A stretch of 64,000 nucleotides of DNA from Mariniflexile maritimum (GTDB lineage Bacteria; Bacteroidota; Bacteroidia; Flavobacteriales; Flavobacteriaceae): NCBI RefSeq assembly GCF_009746565.1, contig NZ_WRPN01000009.1, positions 62,001 through 126,000 on the forward strand. Reading direction: 5' to 3'. The notes below the pieces were generated by a model. The model did no database searches and was not told the origin of the DNA. It was given only the letters and a program-made list of their open reading frames with translations. The position numbers and the translations under genes were made by a program. Each line of letters starts with the position of its first letter. Within the stretch, counting starts at the first letter, position 1. Positions 1 to 8,736 of this stretch are shown here, piece after piece.

Positions 1-2
1 TG

Positions 3-1004
3 ATGTATAAAGGTGAAATTGTAGAACAAGGCGCTGTTTCAACCCTATTTAAAACACCTAAGCATAATTATACCAAGGCACTTATTAATTCGCGCCCCTC
101 GTTAAAAACGCGCTTAAAGGTACTGCCAACCATTAAAGATTATTTGGAAAATACCACCAAACATGAGATTATAACACCAGAAGAACGCCAATTAAATCAT
201 GAAAAACTATACAGCAAACCGCCTTTATTGGAAGTTATAAATGTTGAAAAAGCCTATATTTCAAAATCGGGGTGGTTTACAAAACCAGAAATTTTTAAAG
301 CCGTAAACGATGTGAGTTTTAAATTGTATGAAGGCGAAACCTTGGGGTTGGTAGGCGAATCGGGCTGCGGAAAATCTACTTTGGGTAACGCGATCCTTCA
401 GTTGGATAAGGCCACGGCAGGACAAATTTTATATAAGGGTGTTGATATCACAAAGCTTTCAAATGCAGAAATAAAAAAACTTCGGAAGGATATCCAGATT
501 ATTTTTCAAGATCCCTATTCCTCTTTAAACCCAAGAATGCCCGTGGGTGAAGCCATTATGGAACCTATGAGAGTGCACAACCTCTATAAATCGGATGTAG
601 AGCGAAAGGAACAGGTTTTGGAAATCTTAAAAAAAGTTGGCTTGTCCGAAGCTCATTTTAACCGCTATCCGCACGAGTTTTCGGGCGGACAACGTCAACG
701 TATTGGTATTGCTCGAACCATTGCGTTACAGCCTAAATTGATAGTGTGCGATGAGTCGGTTTCGGCTTTGGATATTTCCGTTCAAGCGCAGGTTTTAAAC
801 TTATTGAACAAGCTTAAGGCAGATTTTGGGTTTACCTATATTTTTATATCGCACGATTTGGCAGTTGTAAAATATATGAGCGACCAATTGTTGGTAATGA
901 ATAAAGGAAAAATTGAAGAATTGGACGATGCCGATGTTATTTACGCATCGCCCAAAACAGATTATACTAAAAAGCTAATAGCGGCTATTCCAAAAGGCTT
1001 ATAG
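3..1004 (+). CDS. Dipeptide/oligopeptide-type ABC transporter ATP-binding protein (5' partial)
   Basis: This is the C-terminal part of an ATPase that powers uptake of peptides or similar solutes (DppD/DppF/OppF class). The reading frame is open at the left window edge. The first ~75 visible residues look like the tail of one ABC domain (an oligopeptide-type C-terminal stretch with RPSL), so the whole gene is probably a tandem two-ATPase fusion with its first domain outside the window. The visible second domain is complete: Walker [10 protein letters not shown] near residue 118, Q-loop in [13 protein letters not shown], signature FSGGQRQR near 226, Walker B LIVCDE near 246 and the H-loop His near 284. 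Membrane and binding subunits are not in view, so the substrate cannot be named. Confidence 0.9.
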   Translation: MYKGEIVEQGAVSTLFKTPKHNYTKALINSRPSLKTRLKVLPTIKDYLENTTKHEIITPEERQLNHEKLYSKPPLLEVINVEKAYISKSGWFTKPEIFKAVNDVSFKLYEGETLGLVGESGCGKSTLGNAILQLDKATAGQILYKGVDITKLSNAEIKKLRKDIQIIFQDPYSSLNPRMPVGEAIMEPMRVHNLYKSDVERKEQVLEILKKVGLSEAHFNRYPHEFSGGQRQRIGIARTIALQPKLIVCDESVSALDISVQAQVLNLLNKLKADFGFTYIFISHDLAVVKYMSDQLLVMNKGKIEELDDADVIYASPKTDYTKKLIAAIPKGL

Positions 1005-1127
1005 CATAAAGATTTTTTTGGTTAAATACAGTAAACTTTTAATAAATCGTAAATTCCCACGCATGGTTTCTTTGAATTTACTTTCTTGAAAGGTAGGTTG
1101 TTCAGGTAGATTTGCGGTAAAATTCAT
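999..1127 (-). CDS. Possible small protein, 42 residues
   Basis: A short reading frame runs opposite to the ABC gene and overlaps its last 6 bases. The predicted peptide begins MNFTANLPEQPTFQESKF and is basic toward its C-terminus (RFIKSLLYLTKKIF). The composition looks protein-like, but I recognise no family and see no clear ribosome-binding site. It may be a real small gene or chance. It is listed because the surrounding 436-base gap (1005-1440) otherwise holds only the tatA terminator. Confidence 0.3.
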   Translation of the reverse strand: MNFTANLPEQPTFQESKFKETMRGNLRFIKSLLYLTKKIFML

Positions 1128-1376
1128 AATGTTAAGTTTAAGGTAGATTTGGGGAAATCCAATGTATTATTAATATGGTTTATTTGGGGATAGCTAATAT
1201 CACATTTTTTTTTCAAAATACCAGACTAAAATCAAATAAAATCGATTAAAACACAAAATATTTAACATTCACGCGATTTTTCCTAAGGTTTTGATAACGG
1301 AATAGAAAGGTGCTTTCCACTAAAAAAAGAGGATTGGGAACCAACAAATTTAATAGCGATGGCATCCAATAAACAC

Positions 1377-1412
1377 AAAAAAAAATCGCCTAAAACTTAT
1401 GTTTTAAGCGAT
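1377..1412 (-). terminator. Rho-independent terminator of tatA
   Basis: Read on the minus strand, a 12-base-pair stem (ATCGCTTAAAAC / GTTTTAGGCGAT, one G-U pair) with a 4-base loop is followed by nine T. It lies about 30 bases past the tatA stop. On the plus strand the same pair becomes a C-A mismatch and there is no comparable T-run, so it works best as a minus-strand terminator. Confidence 0.75.
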
Positions 1413-1440
1413 TGTTTATTTTTTATGTGAAAAAGCAGAC

Positions 1441-1626
1441 TTAGTCCTTTTTTTCATCATTCTTTACATCGTCTCTGCTGGCATCCTTAAATTCTTTTAT
1501 ACCACTGCCTAGGCCTCTCATTAATTCTGGAATTTTTTTGCCTCCAAACAATAATAAAATAACCACCACAATAAGTACAACTTGCATTGGGCCAATAGCT
1601 CCTAGAAATATACTTGATGAGATCAT
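1441..1626 (-). CDS. tatA: Sec-independent protein translocase TatA-type protein
   Basis: This is a 61-residue pore-forming subunit of the twin-arginine translocase, which exports folded proteins. The layout is typical of TatA: a single hydrophobic helix at about residues 12-28, the hinge FGGKKIPEL, then an amphipathic helix (RGLGSGIKEFK) and a short charged tail rich in Asp and Lys. The length fits the small TatA/TatE class rather than TatB. It is transcribed alone from a nearby TAACTTTG box and ends in its own terminator. No tatC is in the window. Confidence 0.93.
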   Translation of the reverse strand: MISSSIFLGAIGPMQVVLIVVVILLLFGGKKIPELMRGLGSGIKEFKDASRDDVKNDEKKD

Positions 1627-1645
1627 AACGGATGAATTTATTTGG

Positions 1646-1653
1646 CAAAGTTA
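1646..1653 (-). promoter_or_regulatory. Likely -7 box of the tatA promoter
   Basis: On the minus strand the sequence TAACTTTG matches the Bacteroidota -7 consensus TAnnTTTG and lies about 20 bases before the tatA start, giving a very short leader. I could not find a convincing TTG -33 element at the expected distance. Confidence 0.5.
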
Positions 1654-1940
1654 ATAATTAAAATTTAATATCATCGTTTTTGGTATAACTTTAGCAGTTC
1701 AATAACATTAAAATATAAAAACACCCATTTTGCCGATTTTTTTTATGGTTTTTTAGTGTTTTCAATGTGTGTGATAATTTAAGTGAAACCCTTTTTGCAA
1801 ATTTTTAGAGTCATTTATTCGTGAAAATCAGCGCGATTTGCATCAAAAAACAAGGAGATGTATTATAATGCGGCTGCCCCAATAACTTTAGCATAAAGCC
1901 AACGCGTCTTGCAATAATTTTATTTAATTTTGTTTTTAAT

Positions 1941-2807
1941 ATGGAAGAAAAGAAAAGAGGAAATAAAAAGATAAAACGAAAATTACTGGATAAGTATCGG
2001 TTGGTAATACTTAAAGAGAGCACCTTTGAAGAACGTTTGTCCATTAAGTTAACCCGTTTGAACGTTTTCGTTCTGGTCTCCTTGTCGGCTATTTTTTTAA
2101 TTGCCGGCACCACCATATTAATTGCTTACACCTCACTGCGTGAATACATACCGGGGTATTCATCGGCAAAATTAAAGAAGCAAGCCACAGAGTTGAATTA
2201 CAAAACCGATTCCTTACAACAGGTCATAAACTTGAACGAACGCTATTTTGCTTCTATAAAAAAGGTTTTACAGGGCGATGTAAGTGCCAATTTGGATAAG
2301 GATTCCATTATTGCAGCAGTAAAATTAGAGGCAAGTGAGGTAGATTTAACCCCAAGCGCAGAAGACTCGCTTTTACGGGAAAAAATAAGTAAGGAAGATA
2401 AGTACAACCTGTTTGAATCGGCAACTTCGGCATCCAATTTCGTGCTGTTCTCGCCAGTAAGCGGTACCATAAGCGATACCTACAACCCCAAAAAGAAACA
2501 TTACGCTGTTGATATTGTAGTACCCAAAAACACCCCAATAAAGGCCACAGCCGATGGTACGGTTATTTTTGCCGATTGGACTGCCAGTACGGGCTATGTT
2601 ATAATTATTGAGCATAGTTATGGGCTTATTTCGGTTTACAAACACAATGCAGCGTTAACAAAATCGCAAGGCGATTTGGTAAAGGCGGGCGAGGTTATTG
2701 CAACCGCAGGCAACACGGGCGAACTTAGCACCGGCCCCCATTTGCACTTCGAGCTTTGGAACGACGGCTACCCCATAAACCCCACAAATTTCATCGATTT
2801 TAAATGA
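1941..2807 (+). CDS. Membrane-anchored M23 (LytM) family peptidase
   Basis: This is a predicted cell-wall endopeptidase of 288 residues. A basic cytoplasmic N-terminus is followed by one membrane segment (about 42-63), a periplasmic linker with heptad-like content, and a C-terminal LytM domain. The zinc-site residues are present: His187 and Asp191 in HYAVD, and the HLHFELW motif with His267 and His269. It is therefore likely active, unlike the degenerate LytM protein at 60956. It lies divergently from tatA across a 314-base gap (1627-1940). Apart from the tatA -7 box and an AT-rich TAATTTTG just before this start, I see nothing in that gap. In related genomes such proteins act in cell shape or division; no specific role can be read here. 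Confidence 0.85.
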   Translation: MEEKKRGNKKIKRKLLDKYRLVILKESTFEERLSIKLTRLNVFVLVSLSAIFLIAGTTILIAYTSLREYIPGYSSAKLKKQATELNYKTDSLQQVINLNERYFASIKKVLQGDVSANLDKDSIIAAVKLEASEVDLTPSAEDSLLREKISKEDKYNLFESATSASNFVLFSPVSGTISDTYNPKKKHYAVDIVVPKNTPIKATADGTVIFADWTASTGYVIIIEHSYGLISVYKHNAALTKSQGDLVKAGEVIATAGNTGELSTGPHLHFELWNDGYPINPTNFIDFK

Positions 2808-2898
2808 TATGGTTTGGATCTGTTATCGGCTTTCCCTTCTTCAGTCATCGGTATCCCGCCATTTGCATCCCTCATCCCTTCATTCAACATAAAATAGC

Positions 2899-4392
2899 AT
2901 GATGTCCCTTAAATCCATCCTAGCAAAACCGTTTGCAAAACAAGTTTACAAAACCATTCAAAAATGGGCGCAAAAACCCATCGAAACCCAAGCACAGGTA
3001 TTTAAAACGTTGATTTTAGAGGGCGCGGGCACACAATTTGGGAAAGACCACGATTTTAAAAACATACAGACCCATACCGATTTTGTTAAACGCGTTCCCA
3101 TTAGGGATTATGAAGATTTAAAGCCCTACATAGAACGGGTTGTTGCAGGTGAAGACAATATACTTTGGAAAGGGAAACCCCTTTATTTTGCCAAAACATC
3201 GGGCACAACCTCGGGCGCAAAATACATCCCTATTACCAAGGAAAGCATGCCACATCACATTGAAGCGGCCAGAAATGCTATTTTAATGTACATTCACGAA
3301 ACAGGCAACAGTAAGTTTGTTAACGGAAAAATGATTTTTCTTCAAGGAAGTCCGCTACTTAAAGAGCAAAACGGCATACAATTGGGGCGACTTTCCGGAA
3401 TCGTAGCGCATTATGTGCCTAAGTACCTTCAGAAAAACCGCTTGCCATCATGGGAAACCAACTGTATTGAAGATTGGGAAACCAAAGTGGATGCCATAGT
3501 TGAAGAAACCTTGCCCGAAGATATGACCATTATTTCAGGAATTCCTTCGTGGGTACAGATGTATTTTGAAAAACTTCAGCAAAAAACAGGTAAAAAAGTA
3601 GGCGATGTATTTAAAAACTTCAACCTGTTTATTTTTGGAGGCGTTAATTATGAACCTTACCGGGCCAAATTTGAAAATTTAATAGGCCGAAAAGTAGATA
3701 GTATCGAGCTCTATCCGGCAAGTGAAGGTTTTTTTGCCTTTCAGGACACGCAAAATGAAAAGGGAATGCTGCTGCAATTAAATTCGGGCATTTTTTATGA
3801 GTTTATTGTTGCTGATGAATTTTTTAGCGAAAACCCAAAACGGATGATCTTGGAAGCTGTTGAAGTGGGCATAAACTACGTGATGATTATTTCAACAAAC
3901 GCCGGTCTTTGGGCCTATAATATTGGCGATACGGTTCAGTTTACATCCATTAAACCCTACCGCGTTATTGTTTCGGGGCGTATCAAGCATTTTATTTCGG
4001 CTTTTGGTGAGCACGTTATTGGTAAAGAAGTGGAACAGGCCATGCAAGAGGCGGTTTTTGGCACCGAGATACAAATTTCAGAATTTACGGTGGCACCACA
4101 AATAAGCCCAAAAGAAGGCTTGCCCTATCACGAATGGTTCATCGAGTTTGAAAATGAACCCGAAAATCTCTCGGCTTTTGCAACAAAAATTGATGCCTCA
4201 CTTCAAAAGCAAAACATTTATTATTTCGATTTAATCCAGGGCAAGGTATTGCAACCCCTTAAAATAACCAAGGTTAAAAAAGGTGGTTTTCAGGCTTATA
4301 TGAAATCGGTAGGCAAGTTGGGCGGACAAAACAAGCTGCCACGACTAGCAAACGACAGGAAAATTGTTGAAGGGCTTACACAAACAAATTAA
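2899..4392 (+). CDS. GH3 auxin-responsive promoter family protein (acyl-adenylating amido synthetase fold)
   Basis: This 497-residue protein belongs to the GH3 family, relatives of acyl-CoA synthetases that adenylate a carboxylic acid and join it to an amine. The ATP-binding signature is clear: AKTSGTTSGAKYIPIT at about residues 101-116. Further conserved stretches are YPASEGFFAFQ and YNIGDTVQFTS, which correspond to the acyl-adenylate core motifs. Bacteroidota carry one such gene commonly, but the substrate is unknown. It starts at a double ATG and is followed within 40 bases by the DUF6909-like gene, which has its own promoter box. Confidence 0.85.
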   Translation: MMSLKSILAKPFAKQVYKTIQKWAQKPIETQAQVFKTLILEGAGTQFGKDHDFKNIQTHTDFVKRVPIRDYEDLKPYIERVVAGEDNILWKGKPLYFAKTSGTTSGAKYIPITKESMPHHIEAARNAILMYIHETGNSKFVNGKMIFLQGSPLLKEQNGIQLGRLSGIVAHYVPKYLQKNRLPSWETNCIEDWETKVDAIVEETLPEDMTIISGIPSWVQMYFEKLQQKTGKKVGDVFKNFNLFIFGGVNYEPYRAKFENLIGRKVDSIELYPASEGFFAFQDTQNEKGMLLQLNSGIFYEFIVADEFFSENPKRMILEAVEVGINYVMIISTNAGLWAYNIGDTVQFTSIKPYRVIVSGRIKHFISAFGEHVIGKEVEQAMQEAVFGTEIQISEFTVAPQISPKEGLPYHEWFIEFENEPENLSAFATKIDASLQKQNIYYFDLIQGKVLQPLKITKVKKGGFQAYMKSVGKLGGQNKLPRLANDRKIVEGLTQTN

Positions 4393-4404
4393 CGCAAATA
4401 ATGT

Positions 4405-4412
4405 TATATTTG
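4405..4412 (+). promoter_or_regulatory. Likely -7 box upstream of the DUF6909-like gene
   Basis: TATATTTG fits the TAnnTTTG consensus and lies 18 bases before the start at 4431. No TTG -33 element is obvious because the region overlaps the end of the GH3 gene. Confidence 0.45.
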
Positions 4413-4430
4413 CCTGATTAAAAAAAAGAT

Positions 4431-6119
4431 ATGGGCAACAAAAAGCACCACGAAAGAACACGCGCTCAAGAAAGCACCAATGCTATTGAACGGATGTATA
4501 TTACTATGCGCCACTTGTTTAATAGGGGCTTTTACAAGCCAATGGGCATTTCTGGTGAAACGCTTCGTCAATCATTGTTGTTGCTAAGACCCGAGATTTA
4601 CGGTTCCATAGGCGAGGAAAAAGCCGAACTAGAGGGCTTGTTGTATGTTATAGATAGGCTTCCTATTGGCATTGAAGAGTGTACCTTTATCAATTTAACG
4701 AGCGATGAGGGCTATTCAAACTCACATTTCAAAGTCATGATTCCTGAAAAAAGAAGGCGTAATTGCTACCGAATCGATTCCGAGCAAATGAATATTGAAA
4801 TTACCCGTGGCCGTTCGGAAATTTATGATATTTTAACCCATCTTACCTTTCTTTTTATTGAATCGTATAAAATAAGCAGTCGTGTTTTAATTGATGAAAG
4901 TGGCGCCACCACCCGCGATTGGGTAAAGCTGGAAAGTGCCGTTTTGTCCAAAAAGAAACTTACCCAAGCCGAACGGGAAATAGCCCTTACCCATACCGCC
5001 AACATTTTAGGGCGCACCTTTGATGAACTTAGGGAAGTGTATGCCAGTTTTGCAACCCCCTCGCAACCAGAACGATTGCTGCATATTGTGTATTGGTTAG
5101 GGAAATTGGCCATAGAAGAACAAATAAACAACAACAAGCGAACCGTTACGTTTAGTCCTGTTTTAAGAGAACGTTTGGGCCACCACATACACGGTGAGAT
5201 TTGGGCCGACACCATAAAGGAAGTACTGTACAAAAACAATTTATTAGAAAGACCCATTCATATCATTAGTGCCAACATGCACAGCGTTATGAATACCCTT
5301 TTTTCGCCCTCGGCTTTAAAAACCGCAACACCACAAAAGGATGTTTATAGTGTTTATGAGCAGTTAAGCATGAAAGAAAACAATGAGCTTCGCAACAAAG
5401 TAACCAAAGAAGCCTTAAAAAACGGCATGATTTATATTGAAGATGCTTCGGGCACCAAGATAGACGTACAAATTTTTGATACCAGCAAGCTCGATGTTTC
5501 AAAATTGGATATTCAAGTTGATGAAAATCTTATAAAATCTACAAAGCCGGTTATCTTGGTTATGGATTATGCCTTTGGCGAACAAGCTTATGAAACCATT
5601 GACGAGCTTTTAAAGCCCTACAAAGTAAAAGGCAAAAAAACACATTTGAACATCGATTCCATTTCCATCATGGGGAAAGCAGGTATTTTGGAAGGTGGCA
5701 AAGGCGATATTATGATACCTACGGCCCATATTTTTGAAGGCACTGCCGATAATTACCCATTCCACAACGAACTATCAAAAGAAGATTTGGAGGGGCAAGG
5801 TATTGATGTGTATGCAGGCACCATGATTACCGTATTGGGTACTTCGCTTCAAAATAAAGATATATTAAAATTCTTTTACAATTCTACCTGGAGCGTTATT
5901 GGGCTAGAAATGGAAGGAGCCCATTACCAAAAGGCCATTCAAGCGGCCTCGAAGGTAAGAGGCAGCATCAGCCCCAATGTAAAGGTAAGGTACGCTTATT
6001 ATGCCAGTGATAATCCTTTGGAAACCGGTGCAACTCTGGCTTCTGGCGGTTTAGGGACAACGGGCGTAAAACCAACCTATTTAATTACACGAAAAATAAT
6101 AGAACAAATATTTAATTAA
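4431..6119 (+). CDS. DUF6909-like conserved protein with nucleoside-phosphorylase-like C-terminal half
   Basis: This 562-residue cytosolic protein has no signal or membrane segment. I associate it with the DUF6909 family of Bacteroidota, from memory. The N-terminal ~300 residues are helical and charged with no motif I know. The C-terminal part contains two stretches that look like the phosphorylase superfamily (PNP/MTAN/AMP nucleosidase): a Gly-rich MGKAGIL..GKGDIMIPTAHI segment near residues 412-436, and EMEGAHY near residue 493, comparable with the ribose-binding MExE/EMEGA loop. A nucleotide or nucleoside hydrolase role is an inference. It is the last gene before the polysaccharide locus. 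Confidence 0.7.
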   Translation: MGNKKHHERTRAQESTNAIERMYITMRHLFNRGFYKPMGISGETLRQSLLLLRPEIYGSIGEEKAELEGLLYVIDRLPIGIEECTFINLTSDEGYSNSHFKVMIPEKRRRNCYRIDSEQMNIEITRGRSEIYDILTHLTFLFIESYKISSRVLIDESGATTRDWVKLESAVLSKKKLTQAEREIALTHTANILGRTFDELREVYASFATPSQPERLLHIVYWLGKLAIEEQINNNKRTVTFSPVLRERLGHHIHGEIWADTIKEVLYKNNLLERPIHIISANMHSVMNTLFSPSALKTATPQKDVYSVYEQLSMKENNELRNKVTKEALKNGMIYIEDASGTKIDVQIFDTSKLDVSKLDIQVDENLIKSTKPVILVMDYAFGEQAYETIDELLKPYKVKGKKTHLNIDSISIMGKAGILEGGKGDIMIPTAHIFEGTADNYPFHNELSKEDLEGQGIDVYAGTMITVLGTSLQNKDILKFFYNSTWSVIGLEMEGAHYQKAIQAASKVRGSISPNVKVRYAYYASDNPLETGATLASGGLGTTGVKPTYLITRKIIEQIFN

Positions 6120-6133
6120 AAACAAACTACCAA

Positions 6134-7201
6134 ATGAGCAAAGATTTGCCACAACCACAACCATCTGAGGAAGTTGAATTAGGACAGTTATTCAAACTAA
6201 TAGGAAATGCTTTCGACCGTTTTTTTAAGTTTATAGGAAATATTTTTAAAAATTTATTTTTGGCTTTTGTATGGTTTGTGTTTTTTATTAAAACACATAT
6301 TATAAAACTTGCCATTGCAGGCGTAGTTGGATTGGGCATTGGGATTTTGCTGGACAAAACCTTAGAACCCGTTTATAAATCATACGCAACAATTAAACAA
6401 AATTACCCTACCGGAGAGCATCTATACAATTCAATAAGTTATTATAAAGATTTGGTTAGGCAAAATGATATTAATACTCTTAAGCACACCTTGAATATTG
6501 AAGAGTCGGAAGCGGCATCCATTTTAGATTTTGAAATTACCCCAGTTATTACTGAAAACCAAAAGCTTCAAAATTATGATGCTTACATCAAGACATTGGA
6601 TTCCGTAGTAGCATCAAAGGTAAAATACGAAACCTATATATCAAATTTTGAGGATTATACTTATGAGTATCAACAAATTGCGATTAAGGCCAAGGCAAGG
6701 AACAATTTCAAGAAAGTATTTGACAAAATTGTAGAAAACATTGATAAGAATGAATTTTTTGCTAGAGAACAACAAAAAGATTTAAGCGAATTGAAAAACG
6801 AAGAAGAGGCTTTGCTCGAAGCCCTTAAACAATCCGATTCTTTGCAAAGCACCTATAAGCGTGTACTTGAAAAAGTGTTGGATAAAGATAAAACGGCACA
6901 AACCAGCATCACCTTTGAAGGTTCCACTCAAGTAGATAAAACAAAAGAATATGAACTATTTAAAAGTAACTTGGAAATAAGAGAGAAATTAGTTGAAAAC
7001 AGAAGGAAACAAGCCGACAAGGAATTTGTAATTGAAGTGGTTTCAAGTAAACAGGAAAGTGGTGTTATTGATAAAACAAAAAAGGTTTTTGGCAAAACAG
7101 TTAGCAGTAAAATGTTTTATGCCGGTGGTATTGTATTTTTAACATTGTTGGTTCTATTAGCGTTACAGTTCATTAAATTTTTAGAAAAGTATAAAAATTA
7201 G
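6134..7201 (+). CDS. Wzz-like two-transmembrane protein, probable polysaccharide chain-length regulator
   Basis: This 355-residue protein has the topology of a Wzz/polysaccharide copolymerase. Hydrophobic segments lie near the N-terminus (about 38-52 and 57-74) and one near the C-terminus (about 329-347), flanking some 250 extracytoplasmic residues with coiled-coil character around 200-255. No tyrosine kinase domain follows. It opens the polysaccharide locus and its stop is 3 bases before rfbB. The sequence is not close to any Wzz I can recall, so the call rests on topology and position. Confidence 0.6.
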   Translation: MSKDLPQPQPSEEVELGQLFKLIGNAFDRFFKFIGNIFKNLFLAFVWFVFFIKTHIIKLAIAGVVGLGIGILLDKTLEPVYKSYATIKQNYPTGEHLYNSISYYKDLVRQNDINTLKHTLNIEESEAASILDFEITPVITENQKLQNYDAYIKTLDSVVASKVKYETYISNFEDYTYEYQQIAIKAKARNNFKKVFDKIVENIDKNEFFAREQQKDLSELKNEEEALLEALKQSDSLQSTYKRVLEKVLDKDKTAQTSITFEGSTQVDKTKEYELFKSNLEIREKLVENRRKQADKEFVIEVVSSKQESGVIDKTKKVFGKTVSSKMFYAGGIVFLTLLVLLALQFIKFLEKYKN

Positions 7202-7204
7202 TAA

Positions 7205-8248
7205 ATGAAGATTTTAATTACCGGAGGCGCCGGATTTATTGGCTCTCATGTAGTAAGGCAGTTTGTAAACAACTATCCAAATTATCATATTTTTAATTTA
7301 GACAAACTCACTTATGCCGGTAATCTAGAAAACCTAAAGGATATTGAAAACAAGCCCAATTATACGTTTATTAAAGCCGATATTACCAACGAAACCTTTA
7401 TAAACAACTTATTTGAAAAGCACCAATTTGAAAGGGTTATTCATTTAGCGGCCGAATCGCATGTAGATCGTTCCATATTACACCCATTGGCATTTGTAAA
7501 TACAAACGTAATAGGCACCATCATTCTTCTAAATGCGTTCAAAAATACATGGGAAGATAATTTCAAGAATAAATTATTTTATCACATCAGCACCGATGAG
7601 GTGTATGGCGCCTTAGGGCAAACGGGCTTGTTTAAGGAAACTACGGCTTACCACCCCAATTCGCCCTATTCCGCTTCAAAAGCAAGCTCCGATCATTTTG
7701 TAAGGGCTTATGGGGAAACTTATGGCATCCCTTATGTAATAACAAATTGTTCTAATAATTATGGCCCAAACCAATTTCCTGAAAAGTTAATTCCACTATT
7801 TATAAATAACATCATAAACAACAAACCCTTACCTGTTTACGGCGATGGCAATTATACCAGAGACTGGCTGTATGTAAAAGATCATGCTGTTGCCATTGAT
7901 TTAGTTTTTCATAAAGGAAAAAACCTAGAAACCTATAATATTGGAGGTTTTAATGAATGGAAAAACATAAATTTGGTTACGTTGTTATGCCAACAAATGG
8001 ATAAAAAGCTGAATAGGGAAAAAGGTGCTTCAGAAAAATTGATAACTTATGTTAAAGACCGACCGGGTCACGATTTAAGGTATGCTATTGACGCATCAAA
8101 AATAAACAAAGAATTAGGTTGGAAACCAAGTGTAACTTTTGAACAGGGACTGGATAAAACCATTGATTGGTATTTGGAAAATGAAGTTTGGTTAAAAAGT
8201 GTTACTAGTGGCGATTATCAGTCGTATTACGACAGGCAGTATAGTTAA
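7205..8248 (+). CDS. rfbB: dTDP-glucose 4,6-dehydratase
   Basis: This is the second step of dTDP-L-rhamnose synthesis, converting dTDP-glucose to dTDP-4-keto-6-deoxyglucose. It is a 347-residue extended SDR enzyme with the NAD motif GGAGFIGSH near residue 7, the STDEVYG segment near 128 and the catalytic Tyr-x3-Lys in YSASK near 157. The length is normal. Its stop codon TAA at 8246-8248 overlaps the first unit of a tandem-repeat array that leads into the four-helix-bundle gene. That gene separates it from rfbA, whereas these two genes are usually adjacent. Confidence 0.95.
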   Translation: MKILITGGAGFIGSHVVRQFVNNYPNYHIFNLDKLTYAGNLENLKDIENKPNYTFIKADITNETFINNLFEKHQFERVIHLAAESHVDRSILHPLAFVNTNVIGTIILLNAFKNTWEDNFKNKLFYHISTDEVYGALGQTGLFKETTAYHPNSPYSASKASSDHFVRAYGETYGIPYVITNCSNNYGPNQFPEKLIPLFINNIINNKPLPVYGDGNYTRDWLYVKDHAVAIDLVFHKGKNLETYNIGGFNEWKNINLVTLLCQQMDKKLNREKGASEKLITYVKDRPGHDLRYAIDASKINKELGWKPSVTFEQGLDKTIDWYLENEVWLKSVTSGDYQSYYDRQYS

Positions 8249-8285
8249 GTTAAAAGGTTATAAAGTTAAAAGGTTATAAAGTTAT
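8247..8285 (+). repeat. Tandem repeat array, upstream arm of the four-helix-bundle insert in the rfb operon
   Basis: Two perfect copies of the 16-base unit AAGTTAAAAGGTTATA (8247-8262 and 8263-8278) are followed by a partial third. Each 16-mer is two related 8-mers, AAGTTAAA and AGGTTATA. Their reverse complements, TTTAACTT and TATAACCT, match the 8-base units of the array at 8666-8729, so the two arrays can pair across the gene between them. Confidence 0.9.
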
Positions 8286-8310
8286 GATTAGTTGTGCTTA
8301 GATAATTATT

Positions 8311-8664
8311 ATGGATAAAGCAAAATCTCATAAAGATTTAAAAGTTTGGCAGGAATCTATGGACTTCGTTATTCTTATTTATAAGGTTTCTGAAGATTTC
8401 CCTAAGCATGAGATTTATGGACTTTCTTCTCAAATTCGAAGAGCGGCTGTTTCAATTCCTTCAAATATAGCTGAAGGGGCAGGAAGGAAAGGAGAAAATG
8501 AATTTAAACAATTTTTATATATTGCTTTGGGATCACTTTCAGAAGTTGAAACACAATTAGAAATTTCTCTAAGATTAGGTTATATAAATGATATAGAAAT
8601 TATCAACAACAGCATTTATTTTATTAGGAATATACTTTCAAACCTTATAAAAAGTTTAAAGTAA
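8311..8664 (+). CDS. Four-helix-bundle protein of the 23S rRNA intervening-sequence (S23) family
   Basis: This 117-residue all-helical protein has the family features HKDLKVWQ near the start, the central QIRRAAVSIPSNIAEGAGR and the acidic third helix LGSLSEVETQLEI. Founding members are encoded in intervening sequences of 23S rRNA genes, and a relative (Avd) serves diversity-generating retroelements; the biochemical role is otherwise unclear. Here it interrupts the rfbB-rfbA junction in the same direction. It is flanked by complementary 8-base-period repeat arrays at 8247-8285 and 8666-8729. It has no apparent part in rhamnose synthesis and looks like an inserted passenger. Confidence 0.88.
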   Translation: MDKAKSHKDLKVWQESMDFVILIYKVSEDFPKHEIYGLSSQIRRAAVSIPSNIAEGAGRKGENEFKQFLYIALGSLSEVETQLEISLRLGYINDIEIINNSIYFIRNILSNLIKSLK

Positions 8665-8665
8665 A

Positions 8666-8729
8666 CATAACCATTTAACCACGTAACCATATAACTATAT
8701 AACCATATAACCCCATAACCCCATAACCT
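8666..8729 (+). repeat. Eight tandem 8-base units, downstream arm of the four-helix-bundle insert
   Basis: The 64 bases divide exactly into eight degenerate octamers with consensus TATAACCA (for example TATAACCA at 8698 and CATAACCC at 8714). The array begins one base after the four-helix-bundle stop codon and ends 7 bases before the rfbA ATG, so it fills the rfbA translation-initiation region. The octamers are in register with the reverse complement of the upstream array at 8247-8285. Confidence 0.9.
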
Positions 8730-8736
8730 CAAAAAA

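Noticed and set aside
1925-1932. TAATTTTG as promoter box for the M23 peptidase gene
   Set aside because: The nearest TTG is only 13 bases upstream and the box ends 8 bases before the ATG, so the evidence is too weak for a feature.
8666-8729. CRISPR-like repeat array
   Set aside because: Units are only 8 bases and directly adjacent without spacers, and no cas genes are present. It is a tandem repeat.
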